30,486 bases of DNA, from positions 1-30,486 of the forward strand of contig JBBPIE010000053.1 of the NCBI GenBank assembly GCA_038040485.1, given 5' to 3'. The stretch comes from Onstottus_B arcticum. GTDB lineage: Bacteria; Acidobacteriota; Blastocatellia; UBA7656. The position numbers and the translations under genes were made by a program. The notes beneath the pieces are model-generated. The model was not told the DNA's origin and made no database searches. It saw only the letters and a program-made list of their open reading frames with translations. The stretch's first letter is position 1; every line of letters begins with the position of its first letter. Shown one piece after another: positions 1 through 7,263 of this stretch.

Positions 1-48
1 GATCGAGCTATTTCTTAGGCGGGTTCCTGACTCTGCGCGTAGCGCTTA

Positions 49-141
49 GTTCAACGAACACATGCACCGGAGCCGCGCGAACGAGTTTCGCGTGGTTCTT
101 TGGGTATTCGGCGCGCGGCCCGGTGATGTGAGGCGTTAGGC
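49..141 (+). other. Putative integron attC recombination site
   Basis: Seen: a box GTTCAAC (49-55, fits RYYYAAC) and a box GTTAGGC (135-141, fits GTTRRRY) flank a long imperfect inverted repeat. Arm 59-79 pairs with 112-130 over 19 base pairs, and the only interruptions are two single unpaired bases, G64 and A71, both on the left arm and 7 nt apart. Between the outer and inner boxes lie short unpaired spacers (56-58 and 131-134). The terminal loop is about 32 nt (80-111). Known: attC sites fold as single strands with R and L boxes, an unpaired spacer, extrahelical bases on one arm and a variable terminal structure, usually 57-141 bp long. A reading frame open from base 2 ends with TAG at 47-49, touching the left box, as cassette genes often do. 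No integrase or second attC is visible, so it may be a lone or remnant site. Confidence 0.55.
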
Positions 142-458
142 CGATTTAGTATGCGCCGCCTAAACCGTCGATCCGGCGAACTCAGCCTCACTAGAGGTGA
201 GAAGCCAAACGAATTGAAAGAACCCCTCGAGTTCACAGAATGCAGCCGTCATCCTTCCGTTGTTCTCCCACGTCTTCGGTTTCATCGCGCCCGCCGGAGT
301 TTGTCACCTTCTCCGCACTCTTGCCAGTTCGCCCGCCTGACTGCAAAACTCTAAGGTCGGCGTGATACGAAGCGTTGAGTCGATGCTCAAAGGCCGTGTC
401 CTTTGGCGTGCTTCGGCCTGCCGCCGCAAACTACAGGCACTTGTTTTATGGAGGTTCG
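142..458. other. Gene-free region after the attC-like site
   Basis: No convincing gene is seen. The longest open frame (151-354, plus) starts 9 bases after the attC-like site, as a cassette gene would, but its Arg/Ser/Pro-rich translation looks non-coding. TTAGGC at 136-141 and GCCTAA at 158-163 form a further inverted repeat. The stretch must contain the promoter of the gene starting at 459, but no -35/-10 pair stands out. The ribosome binding site GGAGG lies at 450-454. Confidence 0.5.
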
Positions 459-2015
459 ATGAAAAGGGTTTCACTGTTGCTGGTCGTTGGGGCGTTGCTT
501 GCCGTAGTCGCGCAACCGTTCGATGCGTTTTCAGCCGCTAGCCAAGCTTCATCCGCGCGCCGAGCCACCAAGCGACCAGTTTCGCCAACGCCAGCAAAAG
601 CCGCCAAGAAGGCCGAAGAGGATTGCGGATGCGAGGCGTCGGCTCCGCCTGGCGTTATTGCCTTCGCGAACGGCGTCAAGGTCGCGATGACTGATGTCTA
701 CGACCCAATCAAAGACAAGGTGCAAGCGCTGCAGAATCAAATGGCTGACGCGCGGCAACTTGAGCTGCAGTTGCAAATCGCAAGAAGGTTGTTCGAAATC
801 GAAGCGAAACGGCGCGGAACTACGAGGGAGAAGCTCCTCGAGCGCGAACTCGCCGGCAAAGTGAAAGACCCGACGGAAGCCGAGCTGCAAGCTTTCTACG
901 AACAGAACAAGGCTCAGATTGAGGGCAACTACGCCGACGTGAAACCGCAGATGACGGGCTACGTTCGCGATATGCGGCTGAGCAACGAGACGCAAAAATA
1001 TGCTCAGCGGCTAGGGGCAGGCCGCGTGCGCCTCTTAGTTGAGAAAGTGAACGCCCCCGCGAGCGAGGCAGACCGGGCTCGAGTGCTTGCAACCGTGGAC
1101 GCACAGCGCATCACTGCCGGTGATGTTGAGGAATCGCTGGCGCCGTTCATCTTCAACATACAGGAACAGATTTACGAACTGCGAAAGAAGCAGCTCGACG
1201 CCAAGATCAACAACATCCTGCTCGAGCAGGCGGCCAACAAACAATCGACAACCCCGGCGGCGCTCTTTGAATCCGAGGTCACTGCAAAGATGAGGAACGT
1301 GACAGACGACGAAATACAGACGTTCTATCAAGAGAACAAGGCGAGGCTTGGCCGGCCACTCTATCAGGTAAGAGACCAGGTCGAAGAACATCTCCAAGGC
1401 CAGATCCAGACGGAGACGGCAGGCGCCTACGCCGAGCAGCTTCGCAAGGCGGCTAAGGTGCAGGTGTTTCTGAAAGTGCCCGACCCGCCATTCATCAAGA
1501 TCACGATCGACGACCAGCCGTGGACGGGGGCCGCGAACCCAAGAGTCACGATAGTCGAGTTCACCGACTACGAATGCCCGAGTTGCGGGCGAACGGCTCC
1601 GGTGCTCGAAGAGGTGATAAAAGAATACCCGGACAAAGTGAAGTTAGTAGTGCGCGATTTTCCACTCGATATGCACGCTCACGCGTTCAAGGCGGCGCTT
1701 GCGGCAGAGGCGGCGCGCGAGCAGGGCAAGTACTGGGAGTACGCTTCGATTCTGTTCAAGAACCAGAAGGCGCTTGAGGTGGGAAACTTGAAAGAGTATG
1801 CGACGCAACTCGGGCTGGATCGCGCGCGGTTCGATCAAGCGCTTGACTCGGAGAAGTACGCAGAGAACGTGAAGCGAGATCTTCGGGACGGCGGGCTGAT
1901 CGGGGTCGACTCGACGCCAACCGTTTTCATAAACGGGAAGCGCATCCGCGACAAGAGCACGGAAGGTTTGAAAGCGGCCATAGAAGCCGCTTTGAAGCAA
2001 GCACCAGCGAAGTGA
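459..2015 (+). CDS. Secreted SurA-like/DsbA-like thioredoxin fusion protein
   Basis: Probably a periplasmic or secreted thiol oxidoreductase with a chaperone-like N-terminal half. The ATG at 459 was chosen because GGAGG lies 4 bases upstream and a signal peptide follows (residues 1-26). The frame could open earlier, at TTG 375, but without a binding site. After a Lys/Ala/Pro-rich linker with a Cys-Gly-Cys (56-58) come two segments that each resemble the helical N-domain of SurA/PpiD-type peptidyl-prolyl isomerases (about 65-195 and 210-335, each with a T-E/D-x-E-x-Q-x-F-Y-x-(E/Q)-N-K helix). No parvulin domain is evident. Residues 345-515 form a DsbA-like domain with active-site CPSC at 373-376 and a Thr-Pro cis-proline loop at 486-487. 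Known: DsbA proteins oxidise or isomerise disulfides of exported proteins. The repeated chaperone part suggests it holds unfolded substrates, which is an inference. It is transcribed convergently to the next gene and appears monocistronic. Confidence 0.85.
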   Translation: MKRVSLLLVVGALLAVVAQPFDAFSAASQASSARRATKRPVSPTPAKAAKKAEEDCGCEASAPPGVIAFANGVKVAMTDVYDPIKDKVQALQNQMADARQLELQLQIARRLFEIEAKRRGTTREKLLERELAGKVKDPTEAELQAFYEQNKAQIEGNYADVKPQMTGYVRDMRLSNETQKYAQRLGAGRVRLLVEKVNAPASEADRARVLATVDAQRITAGDVEESLAPFIFNIQEQIYELRKKQLDAKINNILLEQAANKQSTTPAALFESEVTAKMRNVTDDEIQTFYQENKARLGRPLYQVRDQVEEHLQGQIQTETAGAYAEQLRKAAKVQVFLKVPDPPFIKITIDDQPWTGAANPRVTIVEFTDYECPSCGRTAPVLEEVIKEYPDKVKLVVRDFPLDMHAHAFKAALAAEAAREQGKYWEYASILFKNQKALEVGNLKEYATQLGLDRARFDQALDSEKYAENVKRDLRDGGLIGVDSTPTVFINGKRIRDKSTEGLKAAIEAALKQAPAK

Positions 2016-2126
2016 AGCAAGAGGAAACGCCAGGGGCAGTCATAAAGAGACCGCAACGAAACGATGATCTCGTTCCGGCTGCGAGAGTTTAATAACTGTA
2101 GTGCGCCCGTCAGAGTTTCGCGCAGA

Positions 2127-2312
2127 CCGCGTAGCGGTTTCCCATCGATAGGACCGGACGCCGGGCGGCAGCCGGGCCGCGTAGCGGTACCTCTGGATGG
2201 ATATCCGAAGGCCGCCATCTATCGCTCAAAGAGTATGGATTCAGGTAGCTGCTACGCGGCCAGGTTCTGCCTGATTCAGTTTGCTATCGAGAGGACGCCG
2301 CTACGCGGCCAG
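2127..2312. repeat. Cluster of four GTA/TAC-centred mini-palindromes
   Basis: CCGCGTAGCGGT occurs at 2127-2138 and 2177-2188, and the opposite orientation GCTACGCGGCCAG at 2251-2263 and 2300-2312. Each unit is an 8-bp stem (CCGC/GCGG) around a three-base GTA or TAC loop, although in the copy at 2251 the left arm is imperfect. The first two copies face the last two, so the cluster as a whole can also fold into longer stems. A related element, GCGCGTAGCGC, lies at 35-45. The function is unknown; short dispersed palindromes of this kind are common outside genes in many genomes. Confidence 0.6.
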
Positions 2313-2368
2313 CCCGCCAGTTCGACTACCTCGGCCAAAATCTGACACGCGCCCATAGCTGCAAATTT

Positions 2369-2391
2369 GATGGGGTGACCCATCTTCACCC
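2369..2391 (-). terminator. Hairpin at the end of the minus-strand gene block
   Basis: GATGGG (2369-2374) and CCCATC (2379-2384) form a perfect 6-bp stem with a GTGA tetraloop. On the minus strand it begins 12 bases after the stop codon at 2397 and is followed by AAATTT, a weak U-tract. An alternative, mutually exclusive stem pairs GGGTGA (2373-2378) with TCACCC (2386-2391). It is a likely transcription terminator for the gene block and possibly bidirectional. Confidence 0.45.
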
Positions 2392-2396
2392 GCGTT

Positions 2397-4388
2397 TCAA
2401 CTTTGAGGCGCACCGGTCTTTAGCTGCTCCTGGAGGTCCTGAATGTCTTTGCTGATGCGCTGGGCGTCTGCGGCGCCGGGCTGAAGCTTTAGGTACAGGT
2501 TCAGGTTGTCGAACGCGAGTTGGAACTGCCCCTTGCCGCGGTATGCATATGCAAGAAATTTATACACGTCGAACAGATTAGGCTGAAGCCGTCGGGCCTC
2601 CTCAAGATAACTAATCGCGCCATCGATGTTTCCCTGCTTGGCCAGGGTCGCGCCTAAATGAAAATTGACCATTCCATTGTCAGGCTGAAGTTGCATCGCG
2701 CGATTGAAGCACGCAACAGCGCGGTCGTAATTCCTCAGGCTTGTATCAAATGTGTAGACCGTTCCGAGCGTGTCCCACAGCGTTGGCTGCAGGTCATTGA
2801 TGCCAAGCCCCTTTTCGCAAAGCGCGGCCGCGCGGTCGAGATGCGCACGGTCGGCGGCGGCCGGGTTTACCGCCGCTTGATTCTGGTAGGTCAACAGGTG
2901 CGCCGCCGCGAGATTGCTCAGAACGATCAGATTGTCTTGCTTCAACTGCATATAGGCCTCGAACTCCTTTATGGCCATTTGGGCGTCCCGAAGTTCGATG
3001 TACTTGTGCGCAAGAATGTAGTGAGACATCGGCTGATCCGGCGCCGCTTCGATACCGTAGTTCCACAACGTCAGATCGTCCTTCCAAACGGTGTTCTGCG
3101 CGACTGTCTTGCCGGTGAGTGCGAGCGCTATGAGCGCGACAACTAAAGCCTGTGCGGTGCGGCGGCTCCCCAGCGTGAACCACCGATGGATGGGTAGCTT
3201 CACCAGGACCATAGCGACCAAAAGCGAGAACCCAATCGATGGTAAGTAGACGTATCGCTCCTGCACCAGGAATTCCAGGCCAAACGCGCTCAGGTTGAGG
3301 ACGGGCAGCAGGTTGATTGCGAACCATAAGGTGGCAAAGCGTGCCGCGCTGGACCGCCGCAGCAACCATACCCCGTAGCCAAGCGCTACGAGCCCAACCG
3401 CCGGCAGTATGAAATGGACGTCGAGCGGGCTCTTTACCAAAAGCGTTTCGTGGAACAGCGACAGGTTGTAAGGCCAAAGCAAAAGCCCGATGTACTTCCA
3501 GATCACTAGCGGTATGGTCATGAATATCTGGTGCCTTGGGTACGATTTGAAGCTGAGATCGTTGAAGAAAAAGCCGAGGACATAGAGCCTGACGCAAAAA
3601 TAGAACGCTGCCAGAACAAAAAAGCTTGCGCCGAACAAGAGCGCCTTCTTCAGTCTCACGCGAAGAGGATTCTCTTGATCGGCTATCAAGACTTCGTACA
3701 CGGCGATGAAGATGGGTAAGGCCAGGGCAGGCTCCTTCGTAAAGGCAGCGAACAGAAACAGCCCGAGGGCGCCGACGAGGTGCTTGCGATTACCGTCCTC
3801 GCGATAACGCAAGTAAAGGAAAAAGGAAGGAAGGAGAAAAGCCGCAAGCAGGAGATCGGTGATGCCGCTGATCCAGGCTACCGATTCGCTTCGCAGCGGG
3901 TGGACGGCGAACAGCACCGACGCTATCGCCGCCAACCTCAGATCGCGAGTGACCTTCTCCAAAACAGCAAAGACAGAGTAAACGACGATCATGTGCAGCA
4001 GTATGTTAGTCAGATGCCAACCCGCAGCCGAGGCTCCGAAAAGGCGCCAAGCCATCATCAGATATAGGACGAACACCGGTCGATAGTAGGGCGTTGACGG
4101 CTTGTCTTGCTGCCCCGGATCTTTGTCCTGCTGAACACGCCAGAACCACGTTTCAGTCACCATCGCCTTCGGCGCATTCCTCAAATCCTTGATGAATTCG
4201 TTCTGGAGAATTTGCGTCCGGTCGTCGTAAGCGAAGCCATTGGACAGCGTATTCGCGAACGCCAAAAAGGTCAGTACTAGGATCGAAGCGATAACCCAGG
4301 TGCGAGTGGAGGCGAATGGCGACTTGCTCCGTTCGGAGGCTACCATCGGCTCTTTGTGTTTTTCGCGAGTGCGTCTCTTTTTGCTCAT
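2397..4388 (-). CDS. Polytopic membrane protein with C-terminal TPR repeats
   Basis: A 663-residue protein. After a basic cytoplasmic start (residues 1-28) about ten hydrophobic segments fill residues 30-430. The first loop carries F-A-Y-D-D-R-T-Q-I with an Asp pair at 55-56, the hallmark of bacterial relatives of TMTC-type and other GT-C glycosyltransferases, whose acidic first loop faces the lipid-linked sugar donor. Residues 450-655 form at least four TPR units ending in a helical tail. By analogy it may transfer a sugar from a lipid carrier to exported proteins or complete the operon's glycan; no acceptor can be inferred from the sequence. It lies 144 bases downstream of the acetyltransferase gene, and a good promoter in that gap suggests a separate transcription unit. 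The start is ATG with only a weak binding site; an in-frame ATG lies at residue 16. Confidence 0.8.
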   Translation of the reverse strand: MSKKRRTREKHKEPMVASERSKSPFASTRTWVIASILVLTFLAFANTLSNGFAYDDRTQILQNEFIKDLRNAPKAMVTETWFWRVQQDKDPGQQDKPSTPYYRPVFVLYLMMAWRLFGASAAGWHLTNILLHMIVVYSVFAVLEKVTRDLRLAAIASVLFAVHPLRSESVAWISGITDLLLAAFLLPSFFLYLRYREDGNRKHLVGALGLFLFAAFTKEPALALPIFIAVYEVLIADQENPLRVRLKKALLFGASFFVLAAFYFCVRLYVLGFFFNDLSFKSYPRHQIFMTIPLVIWKYIGLLLWPYNLSLFHETLLVKSPLDVHFILPAVGLVALGYGVWLLRRSSAARFATLWFAINLLPVLNLSAFGLEFLVQERYVYLPSIGFSLLVAMVLVKLPIHRWFTLGSRRTAQALVVALIALALTGKTVAQNTVWKDDLTLWNYGIEAAPDQPMSHYILAHKYIELRDAQMAIKEFEAYMQLKQDNLIVLSNLAAAHLLTYQNQAAVNPAAADRAHLDRAAALCEKGLGINDLQPTLWDTLGTVYTFDTSLRNYDRAVACFNRAMQLQPDNGMVNFHLGATLAKQGNIDGAISYLEEARRLQPNLFDVYKFLAYAYRGKGQFQLAFDNLNLYLKLQPGAADAQRISKDIQDLQEQLKTGAPQS

Positions 4389-4453
4389 CGGGGATACGGG
4401 TTCGCTAGATAAACATGGATGAAGATCAATTCGGATTACCTGTCGTGAAAAAG

Positions 4454-4482
4454 ATACTATCCGGGGGACGATGACGAGTCAA
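4454..4482 (-). promoter_or_regulatory. Sigma70-type promoter for the TPR membrane protein
   Basis: On the minus strand TTGACT (4482-4477) is followed after exactly 17 bases by TAGTAT (4459-4454). The -35 matches five of six consensus bases and the -10 four of six. Transcription would begin near 4447 and leave a leader of about 60 bases before the ATG at 4388. Confidence 0.45.
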
Positions 4483-4532
4483 ATATGAGGATGCAGTTAG
4501 TGATCGGCAGGTTGATCAAGCGTCCGTGGCGC

Positions 4533-5004
4533 TCAACGCTCGCTCCGACAGTCACCGACGACTCGAGCCGGAACGCCTGCTACGATCGCGAAGTCGGGAA
4601 CGTCGCGAGTTACAACCGCTCCCGCGCCGACGAGGGCGCCCTCGCCGATAGTGACTCCTGCCAGAACCGTCGCGTTGCTCCCAATCGATGCTTTGCGTTT
4701 GACCAGCGTCTTGCCAATCGGCCTCGGTCTGCAACTCTCCTTCATCATTTGTGGCGCGCGGAAACAGGTCATTGGTAAAGATCACACCGTGGCCGACAAC
4801 TACTTCGTCTTCGATGGTCACTCCTTCGCAGATAAAGGTGTGCGAGGAGATTTTGCACCGCGCTCCGACCGACGCGTTCTTTTGAATCTCGACAAACGTT
4901 CCGATCCTTGAGTCGGCGCCTATCGAGCACCCGTAGAGATTCACCAGATCGGGGTGAAATATTTTCACCCCTTCGCCCAGTTGAGTGTCAGGACTGCTCG
5001 GCAT
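4533..5004 (-). pseudogene. WbpD/WlbB-like sugar N-acetyltransferase, frameshifted
   Basis: Left-handed beta-helix acyltransferase with hexapeptide repeats. The start is ATG 5004 with AAGGA 5 bases upstream. The first frame reads through about residue 97 with the family's strong features: F-V-E-I-Q-K-N, S-S-H-T-F-I-C-E-G-V and V-G-H-G-V-I-F-T-N-D, the last with the catalytic-type His. The remaining coils and the closing segment A-I-V-A-G-V-P-A-R-V-V-G lie in the next frame (to 4533). The frame changes near 4700-4720, by a gain of one base or loss of two (or five) in or after the codons for A-D-W-Q. Known: WbpD/WlbB/FdtC enzymes acetylate the amino group of nucleotide-linked 3-amino sugars made for O-antigen or S-layer glycans. 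Everything needed is present over the two frames, so this is either a recent mutation or a sequence error. It starts 24 bases after the preceding gene, in one operon. Confidence 0.75.
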
Positions 5005-5028
5005 TGTTGTCCTTCCCGGAAGCGAGCC

Positions 5029-7194
5029 TCACCGTATCCAACGTTCGCTCACCCAACCTTCGGCCATCAGATACTCGCCTTCCAGAATTCTGACTTTCTT
5101 CATGCCGGCGCCAGATTCCAGCACACGCACTCTGAGGTCGTTGCTGACCCTGAGCAGCCGGCCTGAATCGACGAGCGCGTCGACTTTCGCGTTATCTTTG
5201 GCAGGCAGGGCATTCATCAACTCGTTCAATGCGCGCTCATCAACGGCGACGAGAATCGAAGGCACGCCGTCGAGGTGCAGCATCGCCGAGCCCTGTTCAT
5301 TCTGCGATCGAGTATTTCCGCCAGTGGCCGCTGACCCTGGAGACGCGGCAGGACCGCTAGGCGGTGTGCCGCTTGAGCTGCCACGGCTGCTCAACCAGAA
5401 GAGAAGGACGACACCGATCAAAGCGGGAGCTAGAACGGGCGCAAGAGCCTTGAGCGTACGTACCAGTCCGCCGCTTGCCGGTGATGCACGCTCCGCTGCG
5501 CTCCGCGATTCTCTTAATCGATCACCCGCCGCGAGTCCGATCACTCCCAGCAATCCGAGCGCGCTTAATAGCGCTCCCACCGTTCGCGGTAACGTGTTCA
5601 CGAACGAAGCTTCAATTCTATGAACACCCTCCGGTACTTCCACGACCTGAACGCCGTCCTTGTCGCTCAGCATTGGCGTTGGCTTGTCGTCGACCAGGGC
5701 GAGCCATCCCGGAAAATTGTAAGTCTTGAAGCGGACGCTGCTGGGCGTGCTCACGTTGACGTGAACTTCACGATGATATGGCTCCCAGCGCACGATCTCC
5801 GCGGCCTGGCTCTGCGGCTCCACGATGACCCGAGCCGTGTCCGGAAGATCGCGCGGGTCGGTAGAGCCTTTCGGTGTAAAGCCCGCCTCCAGAAAATTCG
5901 GAGGAGGGTTAAGGGCAGGATTTGAAAGCGCCCGGCCCATGACATCGTGTGCGGTGATCCAGAAACTAAACAAAATCGCCGCGCAGATCGAACCACGGCA
6001 GACCAGCAACCACCTCGCGTTAAGACCGGTATTCTCGCGCAAACGGTCGATGGCCGCTGCAACGACCAGTGCGGCAAAGAGGCCTGCGATAACCAGCCAT
6101 CGCCAGGCAAACGAGGCAACGTCTATTTTCGGTATCAGCTTCGAGACATAAATCGAGAGGGAGGTGCACATGAACGTTGTTGCCAACCCCATGATAATCC
6201 ACAACCGAGTCTGAGACTCGCGCCGCTCGGGTTTCGAATCATGCTCTTCGGTTGAACTTCGGCTCACTCGACGCAGAATAAAAACGGCAGTCAGCAGCAC
6301 CACGGCGTGAGCTGCAAAGGAAAGGTTCATGACCTTGGCAAAACTGTCGCCGCCATTCAATAACGTTATGTAGCTGCTGTGGTACGGGAAGATCGCGCTG
6401 AAATGTTCGGCGGCCTGGCCGATCTCAAGAAACGCTGGGAGCAAGTAGATCGCGCCCACGGCGAAAGCGAGGGCCATCCCGGCAAATACCCGAACAGCGA
6501 TTTTCGGGTCTCGCTCTCTGGCAGCCCAGACAACCGCGAAGAACGCGAGCGCATACGTCATCAGGAAAGCCACTGGGATGTGGATCAGCAGAAAGAGCCC
6601 GTGAACAAGACCAAGACCAGCGTAGTAACGAGCTCGCCCGTATGCGCCAAGCTTAAAGGCGAAATAGATAATCAAGGGAACCAGCACGAATCCCACGAAC
6701 TCCGGCATCGCGCCTCGCCAGTAGAGATCGAGGACATGGTAAGGAGCGGCCATGTAAAAGAGCGCACCAATTGCGCTCGCCAATGGGCTGTAGAACTGAA
6801 TGGACAGCAGATAGAATGCGAGGCCCGAAGCAGCCAAACTCAAGCACGATATGACGAAGAGCGTGTATGCCCAATCGTTCAGGACCGCGTTGGCCACCGA
6901 TGTAACATAGTAAAACCCCGGCGGATAGAAGTTGGTCCAGGCAAGGCCGTATCCGTTATTGACGTCAGGGAGCCAGCGCGGATAGACGACTCCTGTCCTG
7001 AGCACCTTGTCGAACTGTTCCATCACGGCAAGGTGTTGAGCCATGTCGTGAGTGTTGGCCATCCTCGACACGTGGTCGCCGGCGCTCGCTTCTTTATGGG
7101 AGAAATAAAACGGAGCGGCTATCACTGTGCCTGTCACAATCGCCGCAAGCACAATCACCGCTGGCCTTACCCGTGATGTCGCCGGTGCTTTCAT
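5029..7194 (-). CDS. GT-C-like membrane protein (PTPS-related) with SH3-like C-terminus
   Basis: A 721-residue integral membrane protein of the type annotated as '6-pyruvoyl-tetrahydropterin synthase-related', despite having no pterin chemistry. A first membrane segment (residues 11-31) is followed by an outside loop with H-D-M-A-Q-H (49-54) and Y-P-R-W (71-74), typical of this GT-C-like group, then roughly ten more membrane segments to about 430. A beta-rich outside domain (430-540), one or two further segments and a Gly/Ser/Pro-rich linker (about 600-625) come next. The last 50 residues, ending E-G-W-V-S-E-R-W-I, resemble a bacterial SH3-like barrel. The likely role is transfer of a lipid-linked sugar on the outer face of the inner membrane. 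The ATG at 7194 is preferred over TTG 7218; neither has a strong binding site. The gene lies 69 bases after the GT2-methyltransferase gene. Confidence 0.75.
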   Translation of the reverse strand: MKAPATSRVRPAVIVLAAIVTGTVIAAPFYFSHKEASAGDHVSRMANTHDMAQHLAVMEQFDKVLRTGVVYPRWLPDVNNGYGLAWTNFYPPGFYYVTSVANAVLNDWAYTLFVISCLSLAASGLAFYLLSIQFYSPLASAIGALFYMAAPYHVLDLYWRGAMPEFVGFVLVPLIIYFAFKLGAYGRARYYAGLGLVHGLFLLIHIPVAFLMTYALAFFAVVWAARERDPKIAVRVFAGMALAFAVGAIYLLPAFLEIGQAAEHFSAIFPYHSSYITLLNGGDSFAKVMNLSFAAHAVVLLTAVFILRRVSRSSTEEHDSKPERRESQTRLWIIMGLATTFMCTSLSIYVSKLIPKIDVASFAWRWLVIAGLFAALVVAAAIDRLRENTGLNARWLLVCRGSICAAILFSFWITAHDVMGRALSNPALNPPPNFLEAGFTPKGSTDPRDLPDTARVIVEPQSQAAEIVRWEPYHREVHVNVSTPSSVRFKTYNFPGWLALVDDKPTPMLSDKDGVQVVEVPEGVHRIEASFVNTLPRTVGALLSALGLLGVIGLAAGDRLRESRSAAERASPASGGLVRTLKALAPVLAPALIGVVLLFWLSSRGSSSGTPPSGPAASPGSAATGGNTRSQNEQGSAMLHLDGVPSILVAVDERALNELMNALPAKDNAKVDALVDSGRLLRVSNDLRVRVLESGAGMKKVRILEGEYLMAEGWVSERWIR

Positions 7195-7263
7195 CGGAGG
7201 CGGGGCTTCCCTTCTCAAGTCGTTTGAACTGGCTTGGTCTCTCGCGCCTTCCAGAACGACCCG

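Larger units (their letters stand above)
2016..2396. other. Convergent intergenic region with mini-palindromes
   Basis: The 381 bases between two convergent genes hold no credible gene; an open frame at 2064-2345 runs through the repeats and its translation resembles nothing. The stretch contains four GTA/TAC-centred palindromes (2127-2312) and a strong hairpin next to the minus-strand stop codon (2369-2384). Confidence 0.6.

Noticed and set aside
151..354. Open frame of 67 codons right after the attC-like site, a possible cassette gene
   Set aside because: Arg/Ser/Pro-rich translation without recognisable structure and no ribosome binding site; likely chance.
374..380. GTTGAGT as the R' box of a second attC site
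   Set aside because: No matching left arm or RYYYAAC box with the right spacing was found upstream.
2064..2345. Open frame of 93 codons between convergent genes
   Set aside because: It runs through the palindromic repeats and its translation resembles no protein.
2794..3597. Long open frame (267 codons) on the minus strand
   Set aside because: Shadow of the TPR membrane protein, which has clear membrane and TPR sequence in its own frame.
6379..7176. Long open frame (265 codons) on the plus strand
   Set aside because: Antisense to the PTPS-related membrane protein; charged, featureless translation.
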